Both the position numbers and the translations under genes were made by a program. From Acidobacteriota bacterium (GTDB taxonomy: Bacteria; Acidobacteriota; Polarisedimenticolia; Gp22-AA2), in assembly GCA_003223135.1 (NCBI GenBank), contig QHXX01000021.1:127674-191673 (forward strand): a DNA stretch of 64,000 nucleotides. The letters run 5' to 3'. The notes beneath the pieces were generated by a model. That model was given only the letters and a program-made list of their open reading frames with translations. It was not told the origin of the DNA and did not search any database. This document shows positions 26,892 to 36,527 of this stretch, piece after piece (within the stretch, counting starts at the first letter, position 1; every line of letters begins with the position of its first letter).

Positions 26892-28694
26892 TTACTCGGA
26901 AGGTGGCCGCGACTCCGGCGGCAGAGCGATACGGATCGACAGAGCCTCGAGCTGGGCCGGGGTCACGGGTGAGGGTGCGCCAGTCATCAGATCGACCCCG
27001 CTCGCCGTCTTCGGGAAGGCGATGACGTCCCGGATGGACGAGCAGCCCGTCAGAAGGGCGACGATTCGATCGACCCCCAGGGCGATGCCGCCGTGCGGCG
27101 GCGCCCCCATCTGCAGGGCGTTCAGCAAAAACCCGAACTTCGACGCCGCCTCTTCACGACCGATTCCGAGCACCTGGAAGACCCTGGCCTGCAGATCGCT
27201 CCGGTGGATACGGATGCTCCCGCCGCCGATCTCCATGCCGTCGAGCACCAGATCATAGGCGAGGGCGCGGGCGCGCGCCGGGTCGGTCTCGAGGAGCGGC
27301 ACATCCTCCGGGCGGGGTGCGGTGAAGGGGTGATGGGACGAAACAAGCCGGCGTTCCTCCTGGCTGTATTCGAACAGGGGAAACTCATGCACCCACAGGA
27401 GGGCGTGACGGCTCTCATCGATCATCTTTTCGGCCCTGCCGATCGAGAGGCGCAGGGCGCCCAGGATCGAGCAGGCGTTCTTCCAGGAATCGGCCACCAG
27501 CAGCACGAGGTCGTCATCGCCCGCTCCGGCGGCCTCGAGCACGGCCCGGCAGCCCTCCTCGGTCAGGTGCTTGAGGACGGAGGACTGGAGGGTCCCGCCG
27601 CTGGTCTTGATCCAGATCAGGCCCTTTGACCCCAGGGCCTTCGCCGCGTCCACGGTGTTGTCGATCCTTTGCCGCGACCAGGCCCCACCGCCTCGGATGG
27701 GAAGCGCCTTCACCACTCCGCCCCGCTGCACGGTGTCAGAGAGGACCCGGAACGGGCTTTTCGCCACGCTTGAGGTCACGTCCTTGATCTCGAGGGCGAA
27801 GCGTACGTCGGGCTTGTCGCTGCCGAAGCGCTCCATCGCCTCGCGGTACGTCAGGCGGGAACAGGGGACTTCGATCGTGCCGCCGGCGGCGCGGAAGATC
27901 TCCGCCATCAGCCCCTCGAGGAGGGCGTACACCTGTTCCGGATCGGGGAATGACATCTCCACGTCGATCTGCGTGAACTCCGGCTGCCGGTCGGCCCGCA
28001 GATCCTCGTCGCGAAAACACTTGGCGATCTGGAAGTAGCGGTCGTAGCCGGCGACCATGAGCAGCTGCTTGTAGATCTGGGGCGACTGCGGCAGCGAGTA
28101 GAAGCGTCCCGGATTGACACGCGAGGGCACCAGGTACTCGCGCGATCCTTCCGGCGTGCTGCGCGTGAGGATCGGCGTCTCGATCTCGAGGAAACCGTGC
28201 GCGTCGAAATAGGTCCTGGTCGCCAGAACGACGCGGTGCCTGGTCTCCAGGATGCGCTGCTGTCGCGGACGGCGCAGGTCCAGGTAACGGTAGCGCAGGC
28301 GCACTTCCTCCGCGACGTTCACCTCATCCGTCAAAGGGAACGGCAGGGTCTCCGAGGTGTTCAGGACCTCGACGACCTCGGCTCTCACTTCGATCTCGCC
28401 CGTCGGCAGCGCAGCGTTGCGGTTCTCCGGTCCGCGGGCCACCACGCGGCCCCGCACCGCGACGACATATTCGGGACGAAGCGTCTTGGCGACCGCGAAC
28501 GCCTGGGGCGCCGTCTCCGGGTTGAACACCGCCTGGGTGACGCCGAATCGGTCACGCAGGTCCGCGAACAGGAGCCCTCCGTGATCGCGCACGCTGTCGA
28601 CCCAGCCCAGGAGGAGCGCCTCGCGCCCCACGTCGCCCGCCCGGAGCGAACCGCACGTCGCGGTTCTCTTCGGGAATCCCGGGGTCTCAGGCAC
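26892..28694 (-). CDS. aspS: Aspartyl-tRNA synthetase
   Basis: A 600-residue bacterial-type AspRS. The N-terminal anticodon-binding OB fold ([20 protein letters not shown]) is followed by class II motif 2-type sequence ([19 protein letters not shown]), the bacterial GAD insertion (~285-420) and motif 3 ([13 protein letters not shown]). Whether it is strictly Asp-specific or also charges tRNA-Asn cannot be told here. Its start overlaps the hisS 3' end by 8 bp. Confidence 0.97.
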   Translation of the reverse strand: MPETPGFPKRTATCGSLRAGDVGREALLLGWVDSVRDHGGLLFADLRDRFGVTQAVFNPETAPQAFAVAKTLRPEYVVAVRGRVVARGPENRNAALPTGEIEVRAEVVEVLNTSETLPFPLTDEVNVAEEVRLRYRYLDLRRPRQQRILETRHRVVLATRTYFDAHGFLEIETPILTRSTPEGSREYLVPSRVNPGRFYSLPQSPQIYKQLLMVAGYDRYFQIAKCFRDEDLRADRQPEFTQIDVEMSFPDPEQVYALLEGLMAEIFRAAGGTIEVPCSRLTYREAMERFGSDKPDVRFALEIKDVTSSVAKSPFRVLSDTVQRGGVVKALPIRGGGAWSRQRIDNTVDAAKALGSKGLIWIKTSGGTLQSSVLKHLTEEGCRAVLEAAGAGDDDLVLLVADSWKNACSILGALRLSIGRAEKMIDESRHALLWVHEFPLFEYSQEERRLVSSHHPFTAPRPEDVPLLETDPARARALAYDLVLDGMEIGGGSIRIHRSDLQARVFQVLGIGREEAASKFGFLLNALQMGAPPHGGIALGVDRIVALLTGCSSIRDVIAFPKTASGVDLMTGAPSPVTPAQLEALSIRIALPPESRPPSE

Positions 28695-29946
28695 CGGCCA
28701 TCTCCGCGAGCCGCGCGCCCACCCGGTCCTCCGCGATCGTCTCCTGCGAGCCGTCCGACATCCTCTTGATGGTCACCGCCCGTTCCCGAACCTCCGTCTC
28801 GCCGAGGATCAGGACGAAGCGGACCTGAAGGTCGTTGGCGCGCCGGAGTTGCGCCCTGAGGCTCTTATCGGGGAGAGGATCGAACACCACACGTCTCCCG
28901 ACCCGGCGCAGGGCACGCGCCACAAGGAGCGCCCGCTCCACCCCGCGCTCATCCACGGTCGCGATGAAGATCTCGGGCGTTCCGCGGGAGACGGCGGCGG
29001 CCGCCGGCAGCGACATCACCAGGCGCTCCTCTCCCACCGCGAACCCGAAGCCCGGGACCTCCGGTCCCCCCAGCTCCTTGATCAAGCCGTCGTAGCGACC
29101 CCCGCCGAGCAGGGCGTTCTGCGCGCCCAGTCCTTGCAGCGTCACTTCGAAGGAGGTCCGCCGGTAGTAGTCCAGGCCGCGGACCAGCCGCGGGTCGAGT
29201 CGGTGGCGGATGCCGTAAGCGCGCAGGTATTCCGTCACACGCCCGAAGTGCTCCCGGCACGCCGCGCAGAGGTAGTCGGTGATCGCCGGTGCCCTGGCCA
29301 TCACGGCGCGATCCGCCTCGACCTTGCAGTCGAAACAGCGCAGCGGGTTATCCGCCATGCGCCGTCGGCAGTCCTCGCACAGGGTGTCCCTGCGGGGCTC
29401 GAGATAAGCCAGGAGCGCTTTCCGGTAGACCGGACGGCACACAGGGTCGCCGACGGAATTGAGCGCCAGCTCCGCGTCGTCAAGACCGAGACGGCCCAGG
29501 AACGCCATCAGCATCTCGAGCGTCTCGGCATCGACAGCCGGATGATCGCTTCCGAAGACCTCGACGCCGATCTGGTGAAACTGCCGCATGCGCCCCTTTT
29601 GCGGCCGCTCGTAGCGAAACATCGGACCGATGTAGTACATCCGCTGTAGTCCCGGGGCGCGGTGCATCTGGTGCTCGATGAACGCCCGGGCGACAGGCGC
29701 CGTGTTCTCGGGACGCAGCGTCACCGACCGCCCCTTGCGATCATGGAAGGTGTACATCTCCTTGGCCACGATGTCACTGCCCTCCCCGATGCCGCGCGCG
29801 AACAACTCGGTGCTCTCGAAGATCGGTGTCCGGATCTCCCGGAATGCGTAGCGCTCGAAGGTCTCGCGGGCGCATTCCTCCACGAACTGCCAGCGGCCGA
29901 TTTCGTCCGGCAGAACATCGCGCGTTCCCTTCGGAGCCTCGATCAT
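28687..29946 (-). CDS. hisS: Histidyl-tRNA synthetase
   Basis: A 419-residue class II HisRS. It begins with [19 protein letters not shown], has the motif 2 region [20 protein letters not shown] and the histidine-specific [14 protein letters not shown], and ends with an anticodon-binding domain. hisS-aspS is a frequent bacterial pair. The ATG at 29946 gives the family-typical N-terminus. Confidence 0.97.
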   Translation of the reverse strand: MIEAPKGTRDVLPDEIGRWQFVEECARETFERYAFREIRTPIFESTELFARGIGEGSDIVAKEMYTFHDRKGRSVTLRPENTAPVARAFIEHQMHRAPGLQRMYYIGPMFRYERPQKGRMRQFHQIGVEVFGSDHPAVDAETLEMLMAFLGRLGLDDAELALNSVGDPVCRPVYRKALLAYLEPRRDTLCEDCRRRMADNPLRCFDCKVEADRAVMARAPAITDYLCAACREHFGRVTEYLRAYGIRHRLDPRLVRGLDYYRRTSFEVTLQGLGAQNALLGGGRYDGLIKELGGPEVPGFGFAVGEERLVMSLPAAAAVSRGTPEIFIATVDERGVERALLVARALRRVGRRVVFDPLPDKSLRAQLRRANDLQVRFVLILGETEVRERAVTIKRMSDGSQETIAEDRVGARLAEMAGA

Positions 29947-30081
29947 GGTCCACGCGTGCCCTGCGCCCGGCGTCTCCCCCGATTCGGAAAGCGTCCTGAA
30001 ATGCGCGCCGCGCGCGGTCCTTCGCGAAAGGGCGTGCAGAATAGCACACCCCTCCGTCCGGGCGGAAGGAGGCGAGAGGTC

Positions 30082-30087
30082 TATAAT
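30082..30087 (+). promoter_or_regulatory. -10 element upstream of the beta-propeller gene
   Basis: A perfect TATAAT (30082-30087) lies 27 bp upstream of the ATG at 30115. No recognisable -35 hexamer is found at the right distance, so recognition may need an activator or another sigma factor. Confidence 0.45.
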
Positions 30088-30114
30088 GACCGCGTTCCTT
30101 AACGTCGAGGTGCG

Positions 30115-31392
30115 ATGAGCGCGACCGGCGCGTCACGATTCAATCGATGGCTGACATCCCGCGCGGCCCGCGCGGCGTGTCTCGTTCTCGTCGGGATTGC
30201 CGCGACCATCCCCGTCTGGGCCGTGCGTCGTCAGAAGACGGTCTTCATGAGCCAGCCCGCCGACTGGGCGCCCGAGATGGACGAGGATCACAAGCCGCCG
30301 TCCCTGGTCTTCCAGTCGGCCTGGACCTGGAGCGGCTTCAAGGCGCCCCTCGCCGGCGACCCGGTCGTGTGCGCCGGGTCGATCGTGGCGACCAGTCGGG
30401 ATGGAGAGGTCGCCGCCCTGGATCCGATCAAGGGCGAGGTCTCGTGGAGGATCAGTCTGGAGGAGCCGTTGGGATCCGGGGCGGCGACCGACGGGACGCT
30501 GCTGTTCCTGGCCAGCGCACGAGGACGATTGCGGGCGCTGCGGGGACGCGACGGGGTACCAGTCTGGACCGCCGACCTCCCGGACGCACCGGTGGTGGCG
30601 CCGCGGGTCATCGGCGCCCGCGTCCTGGTGGGAACGGCGGACGGGACCCTGCTCTCGATCGAGGCCGAAACTGGACGGATCGCCGCGACGCGCCTTCTGC
30701 CGGGCCGTCCCTCGACTCCCGCCGAGCCGGCCCCCGGTTCTGTGCTGGTCGGCACGGACCACGGCGCCCTCTTGGGGCTCGAGGAATCGAGCCTCGCGAT
30801 CCACCTCCGGCACGATACGGGCGCGGCGATCACCTCTCCACCCGTGTTCGACGGCGCGCGCGTCTGGTTCGCGGCGGCCGACCGCACGATTCACTGCGTT
30901 CGTTTCAAGAGCGGCCGGGAGCGCTGGGTCGCGCGCACGGGGGCCATCTGCACGGCGCGACCCATCGTGCGCGGCCCCTACCTCTACGTGCTGTCCTACG
31001 ACAATGACATCTACGTCTTCAACAAGCGCAACGGTCATCAGCTGACGCGGGTGCGCATGGGTCACCGCCTGGACGCGGACGCCGTGGTCGCGCGAGATCA
31101 CCTCCTGGTCGTGCCCTCCACCGAGGCCAGCATCGTCGGACTCGCCCTGCCCGGTCTGCAGAAGGTCGGCCGCTTCGATCTCCAGGCCCCGGGCGAGTGG
31201 TTCACGACATCGCCGCTGTGGGTCGCCGACCGCGTCGCGCTCGGTTACGGCCGCAACGAGGGACGGGTTCTCGCGCTCATGGTTTCCGAGCAGGCGGCCC
31301 CGGCCGGGCGCGCGGGTGAGACGAAGCCGGAGAGGACATCACCGCCCGGGAGCGCCGAACCGGGAGCGGAAGGGTCGACGCCCAGCCCCTGA
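30115..31392 (+). CDS. PQQ-like/BamB-like beta-propeller repeat protein
   Basis: A 425-residue protein. A hydrophobic N-terminal segment (about residues 17-37) is a signal peptide or anchor. The body is built of ~40-residue blades typical of PQQ-like propellers, each with a pattern like VVATSRDGEVAALDPIKGEV or LLVGTADGTLLSIEAETGRI. The C-terminal ~35 residues are Pro/Glu/Ser-rich. It could be an envelope scaffold like BamB, but the family is broad and PQQ binding is not implied. It stands alone between divergent hisS and the convergent dehydrogenase gene. Confidence 0.82.
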   Translation: MSATGASRFNRWLTSRAARAACLVLVGIAATIPVWAVRRQKTVFMSQPADWAPEMDEDHKPPSLVFQSAWTWSGFKAPLAGDPVVCAGSIVATSRDGEVAALDPIKGEVSWRISLEEPLGSGAATDGTLLFLASARGRLRALRGRDGVPVWTADLPDAPVVAPRVIGARVLVGTADGTLLSIEAETGRIAATRLLPGRPSTPAEPAPGSVLVGTDHGALLGLEESSLAIHLRHDTGAAITSPPVFDGARVWFAAADRTIHCVRFKSGRERWVARTGAICTARPIVRGPYLYVLSYDNDIYVFNKRNGHQLTRVRMGHRLDADAVVARDHLLVVPSTEASIVGLALPGLQKVGRFDLQAPGEWFTTSPLWVADRVALGYGRNEGRVLALMVSEQAAPAGRAGETKPERTSPPGSAEPGAEGSTPSP

Positions 31393-31419
31393 GGTCCTGT
31401 CGCGTGGCCGCGGCCGGAT

Positions 31420-32481
31420 TCAGGAAGGACGCGCCGCCATGATACGCCGGCGGATGTCCTCTCCGACCTCGCGCGTTCCCAGGCCGCCCCCCAGGTCGCG
31501 CGTCGTGCGCCCGGCCAGAACCGAGCCGACGACCGCGCCCTCCAGAAGACGGGCCTCCTCGTCGTGCCCGATCTCGTCGAGCATCATGGCGGCCGACAGG
31601 ACGGCGCCCATCGGGTTGGCGACGTTCTGACCGGCGTACTTCGGAGCCGAGCCGTGCACCGGCTCGAACAGCGAGGTCCGGCCCGGATGGATGTTGCCGC
31701 TGGCGGCAAGTCCCAGCCCGCCCTGGAGCTGCGCCCCGAGATCGCTCAGGATGTCGCCGAACATGTTGCAGGTGACAATCACTTCGAACTGCGACGGGTC
31801 CTTCACCATCTGCATCGCCAGGGCGTCCACGTACATGTGAGATGATTCGATGGCCTTATAGTCGTGGGCGACTTCCCGGAAGGTCCGCTGCCAGAGATCA
31901 TGACCGTGGATGAGCGCGTTGCTCTTGTCGGACATCAGGACGCGCCGGCCGCCGCGTGCCTGTGCGTACTCGAAGGCGTGCCGTAGGATCCGCTCGACGC
32001 CCTTGCGCGTGTTGACGTCCTCTTGCAGCGCGATCTCGTCCGGCGTACCCTTCTTGAAGAGCCCTCCCATGCCGACGTACAGCCCCTCCGTGTTCTCGCG
32101 GAAGATCACGAAGTCGATGTCGCGAGCGGTCCTCCCCTTGAGCGGCGTGAGGTGGTCTGCCAGGAGCCGGACCGGCCGCTTGTTGACGTACAGATCGAGC
32201 TTGAAGCGAATGCCGAGGAGGATGTCGGCCGCGTGCCTGTTGTCCGGCACGCGAGGATCCCCCAGGGCCCCCAGCAGGATGGCGTCGTAGCCGCGCAAGG
32301 CGTCGAGGGCCGCGTCCGGCAGTGTCTCACCCGTCCTCAGAAAGTGATCGGCGCCGTAGGGCAGGAGGTCCAGCGGCACATCGCGGCCCGTGACGCGCCA
32401 CGCGGCCCGCAGACACTCCACGGCCTCGCGCGTCACTTCGACGCCGATGCCGTCGCCCGGGATGATGGCGATGCGCGTCAC
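31420..32481 (-). CDS. NAD-dependent isocitrate/isopropylmalate dehydrogenase family protein
   Basis: A 353-residue beta-decarboxylating dehydrogenase. Motifs include IAIIPGDGIGVEVT, LLGALGDPR, FRENTEGLYVG, the catalytic Lys/Asp region (LMSDKSNAL, CNMFGDILSDLGAQLQGGLGLA) and EPVHGSAPKYAGQNVANP. The FRENTEGLY form is unlike classical LeuB (RELTGGIYFG), so isocitrate, homoisocitrate or a related substrate is as likely as isopropylmalate. The GTG start at 32481 has GGAGG just upstream and overlaps the preceding stop (GTGA). No leucine or TCA genes lie nearby. Confidence 0.88.
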   Translation of the reverse strand: MTRIAIIPGDGIGVEVTREAVECLRAAWRVTGRDVPLDLLPYGADHFLRTGETLPDAALDALRGYDAILLGALGDPRVPDNRHAADILLGIRFKLDLYVNKRPVRLLADHLTPLKGRTARDIDFVIFRENTEGLYVGMGGLFKKGTPDEIALQEDVNTRKGVERILRHAFEYAQARGGRRVLMSDKSNALIHGHDLWQRTFREVAHDYKAIESSHMYVDALAMQMVKDPSQFEVIVTCNMFGDILSDLGAQLQGGLGLAASGNIHPGRTSLFEPVHGSAPKYAGQNVANPMGAVLSAAMMLDEIGHDEEARLLEGAVVGSVLAGRTTRDLGGGLGTREVGEDIRRRIMAARPS

Positions 32482-32852
32482 GGCCTCCGGCCTCCCGTCC
32501 GGCCCTCGCCCATTCCGAGCTCCCGCCGGAGCCATGTGATCAAGCGCCGCGCCGCGGAGCGGCCGGCCGCGGGAGCGACCGCCTCGAGGTCGCTCAGGAA
32601 GGAGGCGGCCCGCCCGAACGACTCGTCCACCTCCCGCGCCCCCGCCCGGCCCCCGATCGAGCGGCCTCCCGGGAGCACCAGGACGGGGACCTTGTCGCCG
32701 TAGCGCGCCGCGAGAGCAGGATCGGCGTCGACGTCCACCTCGACCAGGCCCACGCGGTGCCTCCGCGACGAACGCGCGGCGAGCCGCCCCAGAGCGAAGC
32801 AGAGAGGACAGCCCGCGCGGGTGTACAACACCGCGCCCGCCTGCCCGGTCAC
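32478..32852 (-). CDS. Glutaredoxin-like (DUF836-type) thiol protein
   Basis: A 124-residue protein with a thioredoxin fold start VLYTRAGCPLC carrying a CxxC redox pair, then VEVDVDADPALAARYGDKVPVLVL with the cis-Pro typical of glutaredoxins. The C-terminal ~45 residues are Arg/Ala-rich. The GTG start at 32852 overlaps the vanZ stop (GTGA) and its own stop overlaps the dehydrogenase start (GTGA), so translation is coupled on both sides. The in-frame open region upstream is a shadow of vanZ. Confidence 0.8.
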   Translation of the reverse strand: MTGQAGAVLYTRAGCPLCFALGRLAARSSRRHRVGLVEVDVDADPALAARYGDKVPVLVLPGGRSIGGRAGAREVDESFGRAASFLSDLEAVAPAAGRSAARRLITWLRRELGMGEGRTGGRRP

Positions 32853-33244
32853 AGGAGCCCTCCCCGGGCCAGGAACCGGCGTCCGATGTGCAGCGCACCG
32901 AGCCCCATGCCTGCGCCCACGGCATCGCTCAGAACGTCGGTGACGTCGGAGAACCGGTTGGGCACGAACTTCTGGTGGATCTCGTCGCTGATCGCGTAGA
33001 CGACACACACGACGAACGCGACCAGAAGCGTGCGCGGAGACACGGGACGGCGAAGGCCGTTGTTCAAGGCGCGAGCCATCAGGATCGCCAGCCCGAGGTA
33101 TTCCGTCGAGTGCTCCAGGTAGTCGGGGTATTGGGCGGCCCATGGGATCCGGGACAGGCTTGAGAGGTAGAAGATGAGGACAAGGTAGGCGAAGAGCGGA
33201 CCCCAGATCCAGAGGGCGTGAAGCGTTCCCCTAAAGGACATCAC
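32849..33244 (-). CDS. VanZ-like membrane protein
   Basis: A 131-residue protein with about four membrane segments. It shows the VanZ-like pattern IFYLSSLSRIP, then DYLEHSTEYLGLAILMARAL, YAISDEIHQKFVPNRFSDVTDVLSDAVGAGMG. The D-E-H-Q and DVLSDAVG motifs are the conserved core of the family, whose function outside teicoplanin resistance is unknown. Start is GTG 33244 or the adjacent ATG 33241, both overlapping the stop of the small upstream gene. Confidence 0.85.
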   Translation of the reverse strand: MMSFRGTLHALWIWGPLFAYLVLIFYLSSLSRIPWAAQYPDYLEHSTEYLGLAILMARALNNGLRRPVSPRTLLVAFVVCVVYAISDEIHQKFVPNRFSDVTDVLSDAVGAGMGLGALHIGRRFLARGGLL

Positions 33245-33420
33245 CGTAACGGGAACGGGTACATCACGTAGGCGAGGACGAGCGACAAGACCACCATGGA
33301 ACCGCCCAGGATCAGGATGACGCGCAGGCGGTCCCTCGTTCCCCGCTGGGTCAAGAACGCGAAGAACACGGCGACCAGGGCCGAGAACACCACCATATTG
33401 AGGAGGTGGCTGCGGATCAT
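33241..33420 (-). CDS. Small two-helix membrane protein (59 aa), unknown
   Basis: A short open frame with ATG at 33420 and stop at 33241. The 59-residue product starts MIRSHLLNMVVFSALVAVFF, then a charged turn (TQRGTRDR), then a second hydrophobic segment (VILILGGSMVVLSLVLAYVM) and ends FPLR. Both ends overlap neighbours: its ATG overlaps the DUF6677-like stop (TGATG) and its stop overlaps the vanZ start. This tight coupling, plus a clean two-helix hydropathy, argues it is real although it is very short. I do not recognise the family. Confidence 0.75.
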   Translation of the reverse strand: MIRSHLLNMVVFSALVAVFFAFLTQRGTRDRLRVILILGGSMVVLSLVLAYVMYPFPLR

Positions 33421-33896
33421 CAGTCCTTCCGTCCGGTCGCGATGTCGAAGGCATCGAGGATCAGCAGGATGTTCATCAGTCCGGCGGTCAGAAGGAACGT
33501 GTTGCCGTATTCAAAGGTCACGCTGCGCACGCGGGCCCGCAGGCGGTCGAGGAGTTCGGCGCGTCTCGGGTCCGCCTCGTTTCCGGGCAGGGCGTAGACG
33601 ATCGTGCCGTACGTCAGGTACCGCCCGATGAGGTCGAAAGTCCCCAGGGCCACGTTGTCGAAGGTGGCGAGGAAGGTGAGAGGCTGGCGCTCTTCGATGA
33701 GGGACGCCGCCCCGTCGGAAGCGATCCCGAGGGCGAACGTCGCCCCCACGACGACGAAGAACACCGCGGCGCGGACCTTCTTGCCCAGGTAGAAGTGGCC
33801 GAGACCGGGCACGAGCCACGCCAGAAAGCAGGCCGCAAATGGCGCGGCCGCCGAGCGCGCCTTGGGGATGGTCTGTTCCGCCAGTGTCTCGCTCAC
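33420..33896 (-). CDS. DUF6677-like small membrane protein
   Basis: A 158-residue protein with hydrophobic segments at about 18-45 (AACFLAWLVPGLGHFYLGKK, then FFVVVGATFALGI) and near the C-terminus. The PGLGHFYLGKK motif resembles TM2-type and DUF6677 proteins. It begins 4 bp after rplI and overlaps the next small gene by one codon phase. Function is unknown; the context is only a ribosomal-protein operon extended by membrane proteins. Confidence 0.7.
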   Translation of the reverse strand: MSETLAEQTIPKARSAAAPFAACFLAWLVPGLGHFYLGKKVRAAVFFVVVGATFALGIASDGAASLIEERQPLTFLATFDNVALGTFDLIGRYLTYGTIVYALPGNEADPRRAELLDRLRARVRSVTFEYGNTFLLTAGLMNILLILDAFDIATGRKD

Positions 33897-33900
33897 CCGC

Positions 33901-34344
33901 CTACTCCTTGACGACCCAGACCTTCACCTCCGCGGTCACCTCGGGGTGCAGTCGGATCGGGACGGTGTAGATACCCAGACTCTTGATCGGCTCGCCGAGC
34001 TGGATGCGCCGTTTGTCGACGACGATCCCCTCTTTCGAGAGCGCCTCGGCAATGTCGCCCGAGGTGACCGAACCGTACAGCACGTCGCCCTCGCCCACCT
34101 TGCGCACGAGCGTCAACGACAGCGCCTGGATTCTGCTGGACAGAGTCTCGTTCTCCTCCTTCTCCTTGGTGAGGCGCACGACGTATCGGCGCTTCTCCCT
34201 CTCGATAACCTTGAGGTTCCCCTGCGTCGCCGGCAGGGCCTTGCCCAGGGGCAGGAGATAGTTGCGGGCGTATCCGTCGGCCACCTTCACGACCTCGCCG
34301 CGGCGTCCCAGCTTGTCGATATCCTCTTTCAGCACGATCTGCAT
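33901..34344 (-). CDS. rplI: 50S ribosomal protein L9
   Basis: A 147-residue L9. The N-terminal domain MQIVLKEDIDKLGRRGEVVKV and ADGYARNYLLPLGKA are diagnostic; a long connecting helix (~45-80) leads to the C-terminal RNA-binding domain with LYGSVTSGDIAEAL. It follows rpsR as in most bacteria. Confidence 0.98.
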   Translation of the reverse strand: MQIVLKEDIDKLGRRGEVVKVADGYARNYLLPLGKALPATQGNLKVIEREKRRYVVRLTKEKEENETLSSRIQALSLTLVRKVGEGDVLYGSVTSGDIAEALSKEGIVVDKRRIQLGEPIKSLGIYTVPIRLHPEVTAEVKVWVVKE

Positions 34345-34378
34345 GCGTTCCTCCCGCAGGCGTTGGTACCCGCTCGTC

Positions 34379-34663
34379 TCAGTCCGCGGTGAAGGGAATC
34401 AGGGCCAGGATGCGCGCCCTCTTGATCGCCTGCATCAGCTTTCGCTGGTGCTTGGAGCAGGTACCCGAAATCCGCCGCGGGAAAATCTTGGACCGCTCCG
34501 GCGTGAATGCCTGGAGCAGGCGAACGTCCTTGTAGTCGATGAACTTGATCTTCTCATCGCAAAACTTGCAGAACTTCTTCTTGCGGAACAGGAACTTTTT
34601 CTTGTATTGCTTCTTGCGGCCGCGATCCTGTCCGCGCCCGCCCGACTCCCTCGCTTCCCTCAT
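34379..34663 (-). CDS. rpsR: 30S ribosomal protein S18
   Basis: A 94-residue S18. A very basic N-terminus (Arg/Lys/Gln-rich, ~25 residues) precedes the core with [19 protein letters not shown] and [25 protein letters not shown]. Three Cys and a His suggest a zinc-binding (C+) form. It lies 19 bp after rpsF with no ssb gene between them. Confidence 0.98.
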   Translation of the reverse strand: MREARESGGRGQDRGRKKQYKKKFLFRKKKFCKFCDEKIKFIDYKDVRLLQAFTPERSKIFPRRISGTCSKHQRKLMQAIKRARILALIPFTAD

Positions 34664-34682
34664 CGTCTCTCCTGTGACCCGC

Positions 34683-35051
34683 TCAGGGCGCCATGGGCGG
34701 TTCGATCAGCGTGTCGTCGCGCTCCGGCCGGGGCTTCATCATCGGGGAAGGGCCGAGCTGGAGCTCGCTTTCCACCCGCACCGCCATGTGGCGAACGATT
34801 CGCTCGTTCATGCGTAGCCGCCGATCCAGTTCCTTGATCAACGAGGCGGGGCACTCGAGGGTCATCAAGACGTAAATACCTTCCTCGTGGTGGTGGATCG
34901 TATAGGCGAGCCGGCGCTTGCCCCACTTCTCGACTTTCAGCACCTTGCCTTTGGCCGAGGTCACGACCTGCTCGTACCCCTTCACGAGCTCGTCGATCTC
35001 CTCGTCCGTGTGGACCGGGTCGGCAATGAACACCGTTTCGTATTGTAGCAT
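34683..35051 (-). CDS. rpsF: 30S ribosomal protein S6
   Basis: A 122-residue S6. It begins [20 protein letters not shown] and contains [21 protein letters not shown], the usual S6 signature, with a ~25-residue Pro/Asp-rich tail. S6 pairs with S18 on the 30S platform, and the genes are adjacent here. Confidence 0.98.
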   Translation of the reverse strand: MLQYETVFIADPVHTDEEIDELVKGYEQVVTSAKGKVLKVEKWGKRRLAYTIHHHEEGIYVLMTLECPASLIKELDRRLRMNERIVRHMAVRVESELQLGPSPMMKPRPERDDTLIEPPMAP

Positions 35052-35070
35052 TCCGTGAATCCCTCACTTT

Positions 35071-35664
35071 CTAAAGGGGGCCTTCAGCCGCGCCTGGGCG
35101 CGGCGTCCTGTTGAATCGATTCATCGCGGCCGCAACACCCAGGACGATCGCAGCTTCGGCGCAATCGGCGGCGCGCCGCACCACGTCCGGCAGGAGCGAT
35201 TGCTCCCGGCGCGTGAACGGCGCCAGGACAAAATCCGCGTGCGGCACTTCCGGGTCGGCGGGACCCACGCCGACACGAAGCCGCGCAAAGGCCTGCGTTT
35301 CCAGCGTCTCGATGATGGACAGGAGACCGTTGTGGCCGCCGTGGCTGCCCCGCGTCCGCAGTCTCATCCTGCCCAGGTCCAGGTACAGATCGTCGCACAC
35401 CACCAGGAGATCCTCCGGGCCGGTCTCGGCCAACTTCAGGAGATCCGCGACCGCCCGACCGCTCCGATTCATGAAGGTCTGGGGCCGGGCCACGATGACG
35501 GCGTGATCCCCGATGCGCACGCGGCCGACGATCGATCGCGCTTTCCTCTCCTCGTAGGGCTGCCCCCGCCGTTGCAGGATCTCCTCGGCGACCCTGGTGC
35601 CGATGTTGTGGCGGGTCGTCATGTAATCCTCCCCCGGGTTGCCGAGGCCGACGAGGATCTTCAC
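35071..35664 (-). CDS. pth: Peptidyl-tRNA hydrolase
   Basis: A 197-residue Pth, which frees tRNA from peptidyl-tRNA. The N-terminal ILVGLGNPGEDYMTTRHNIG contains the catalytic His, and RPQTFMNRSGRAV, VCDDLYLDLGRMRLRTRGSHGGHNGL complete the active site. The GTG at 35664 fits the family N-terminus; AAGGA lies about nine bases upstream. It follows rplY by 22 bp, the common rplY-pth arrangement. Confidence 0.96.
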   Translation of the reverse strand: MKILVGLGNPGEDYMTTRHNIGTRVAEEILQRRGQPYEERKARSIVGRVRIGDHAVIVARPQTFMNRSGRAVADLLKLAETGPEDLLVVCDDLYLDLGRMRLRTRGSHGGHNGLLSIIETLETQAFARLRVGVGPADPEVPHADFVLAPFTRREQSLLPDVVRRAADCAEAAIVLGVAAAMNRFNRTPRPGAAEGPL

Positions 35665-35686
35665 CTCCCGCCGTCCTTCCCCGGCC

Positions 35687-36421
35687 TTATTTCTTGCCTT
35701 CCTTCCCTTCCGGCTTCTTGGTCTCCTTCTTCTTCGCATCGTCGGTCTCCGCGGTCTCGCCCGGCTCCTCCCCGGCGGCTTTGCCCTTCTTCATGACCTC
35801 GGGCTCGGCGGGGGCGGCCGGCGCAGCCTCGGCGGCGGCCGGTGCTATCACTTCCTCCTTGGCCGGCGGACTCACGACCACGAGCGTCAGATCGGGGTCG
35901 CTGAGGATGCGATACTTGTCGCTCTTCGGCAGGTCGGACACGCGCAGCGCGTCGCCGATCTTGAGGGGCGTCACGTCGATGGTGACGTGCTCCGGAATGT
36001 CAGTGGGCAGACAGGAGACACGCACCTGGCGTGTCACGTGGTCGAGGATGCCGCCGTCGAGCTTGACGCCGGCCGCCTCACCCGTGACCTGCACCGGGAC
36101 GTCGACCTCGATCACCTCGTCCATCTGGATGCGGACGAAATCGGCGTGAATCAGGTTTCCCTTGACGGGATCGACCTGGTATTCCTTGATCATCACGTGC
36201 CGCCTCGCCTCCTGCTGCGCCAGCCCCAGCTGGAAAATCGTGTTGACGCCTGATTCCGAGTGGATGATCTCCAGGATCTTCTTCGGGTCCACGACCACCG
36301 CAATCGGTTCCTTCTTCGACCCGTAGACGATGGCCGGGATGAGTCCCTGGTGGCGCAACCGTCGGGAGGCGTTCTTTCCCAGGCTCTCCCGGCCCTTCAC
36401 ATCGACGACGATTTCCTTCAT
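35687..36421 (-). CDS. rplY: 50S ribosomal protein L25/general stress protein Ctc
   Basis: A 244-residue L25 of the long CTC type. The N-terminal 5S-rRNA-binding domain runs MKEIVVDVKGRESLGKNASRRLR to about residue 95, the beta C-terminal domain follows (~95-185), and the last ~60 residues are a low-complexity Ala/Glu/Lys tail. The ATG at 36421 is preceded by AAGGAAACG. A strong terminator lies just upstream, so this gene probably starts a new transcript, though I found no clear promoter in the 50-bp gap. Confidence 0.95.
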   Translation of the reverse strand: MKEIVVDVKGRESLGKNASRRLRHQGLIPAIVYGSKKEPIAVVVDPKKILEIIHSESGVNTIFQLGLAQQEARRHVMIKEYQVDPVKGNLIHADFVRIQMDEVIEVDVPVQVTGEAAGVKLDGGILDHVTRQVRVSCLPTDIPEHVTIDVTPLKIGDALRVSDLPKSDKYRILSDPDLTLVVVSPPAKEEVIAPAAAEAAPAAPAEPEVMKKGKAAGEEPGETAETDDAKKKETKKPEGKEGKK

Positions 36422-36470
36422 CGATCGTTTCCTTGTGCCCGGGTCCCGGCGTGCGCCGTCCCTTCGGCTC

Positions 36471-36507
36471 AAAAAACGGGACCTCCCGGCAAACCGGGAG
36501 ATCCCGT
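36471..36507 (-). terminator. Rho-independent terminator downstream of prs
   Basis: Read on the minus strand, a 13-bp GC-rich stem with one mismatch (arms 36506-36494 and 36489-36477) closes on a 4-base loop and is followed by six T residues (36476-36471). It sits 21 bp after the prs stop and separates the prs transcript from rplY. Confidence 0.85.
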
Positions 36508-36527
36508 GACCTGTGCGCCGGCTTTCT

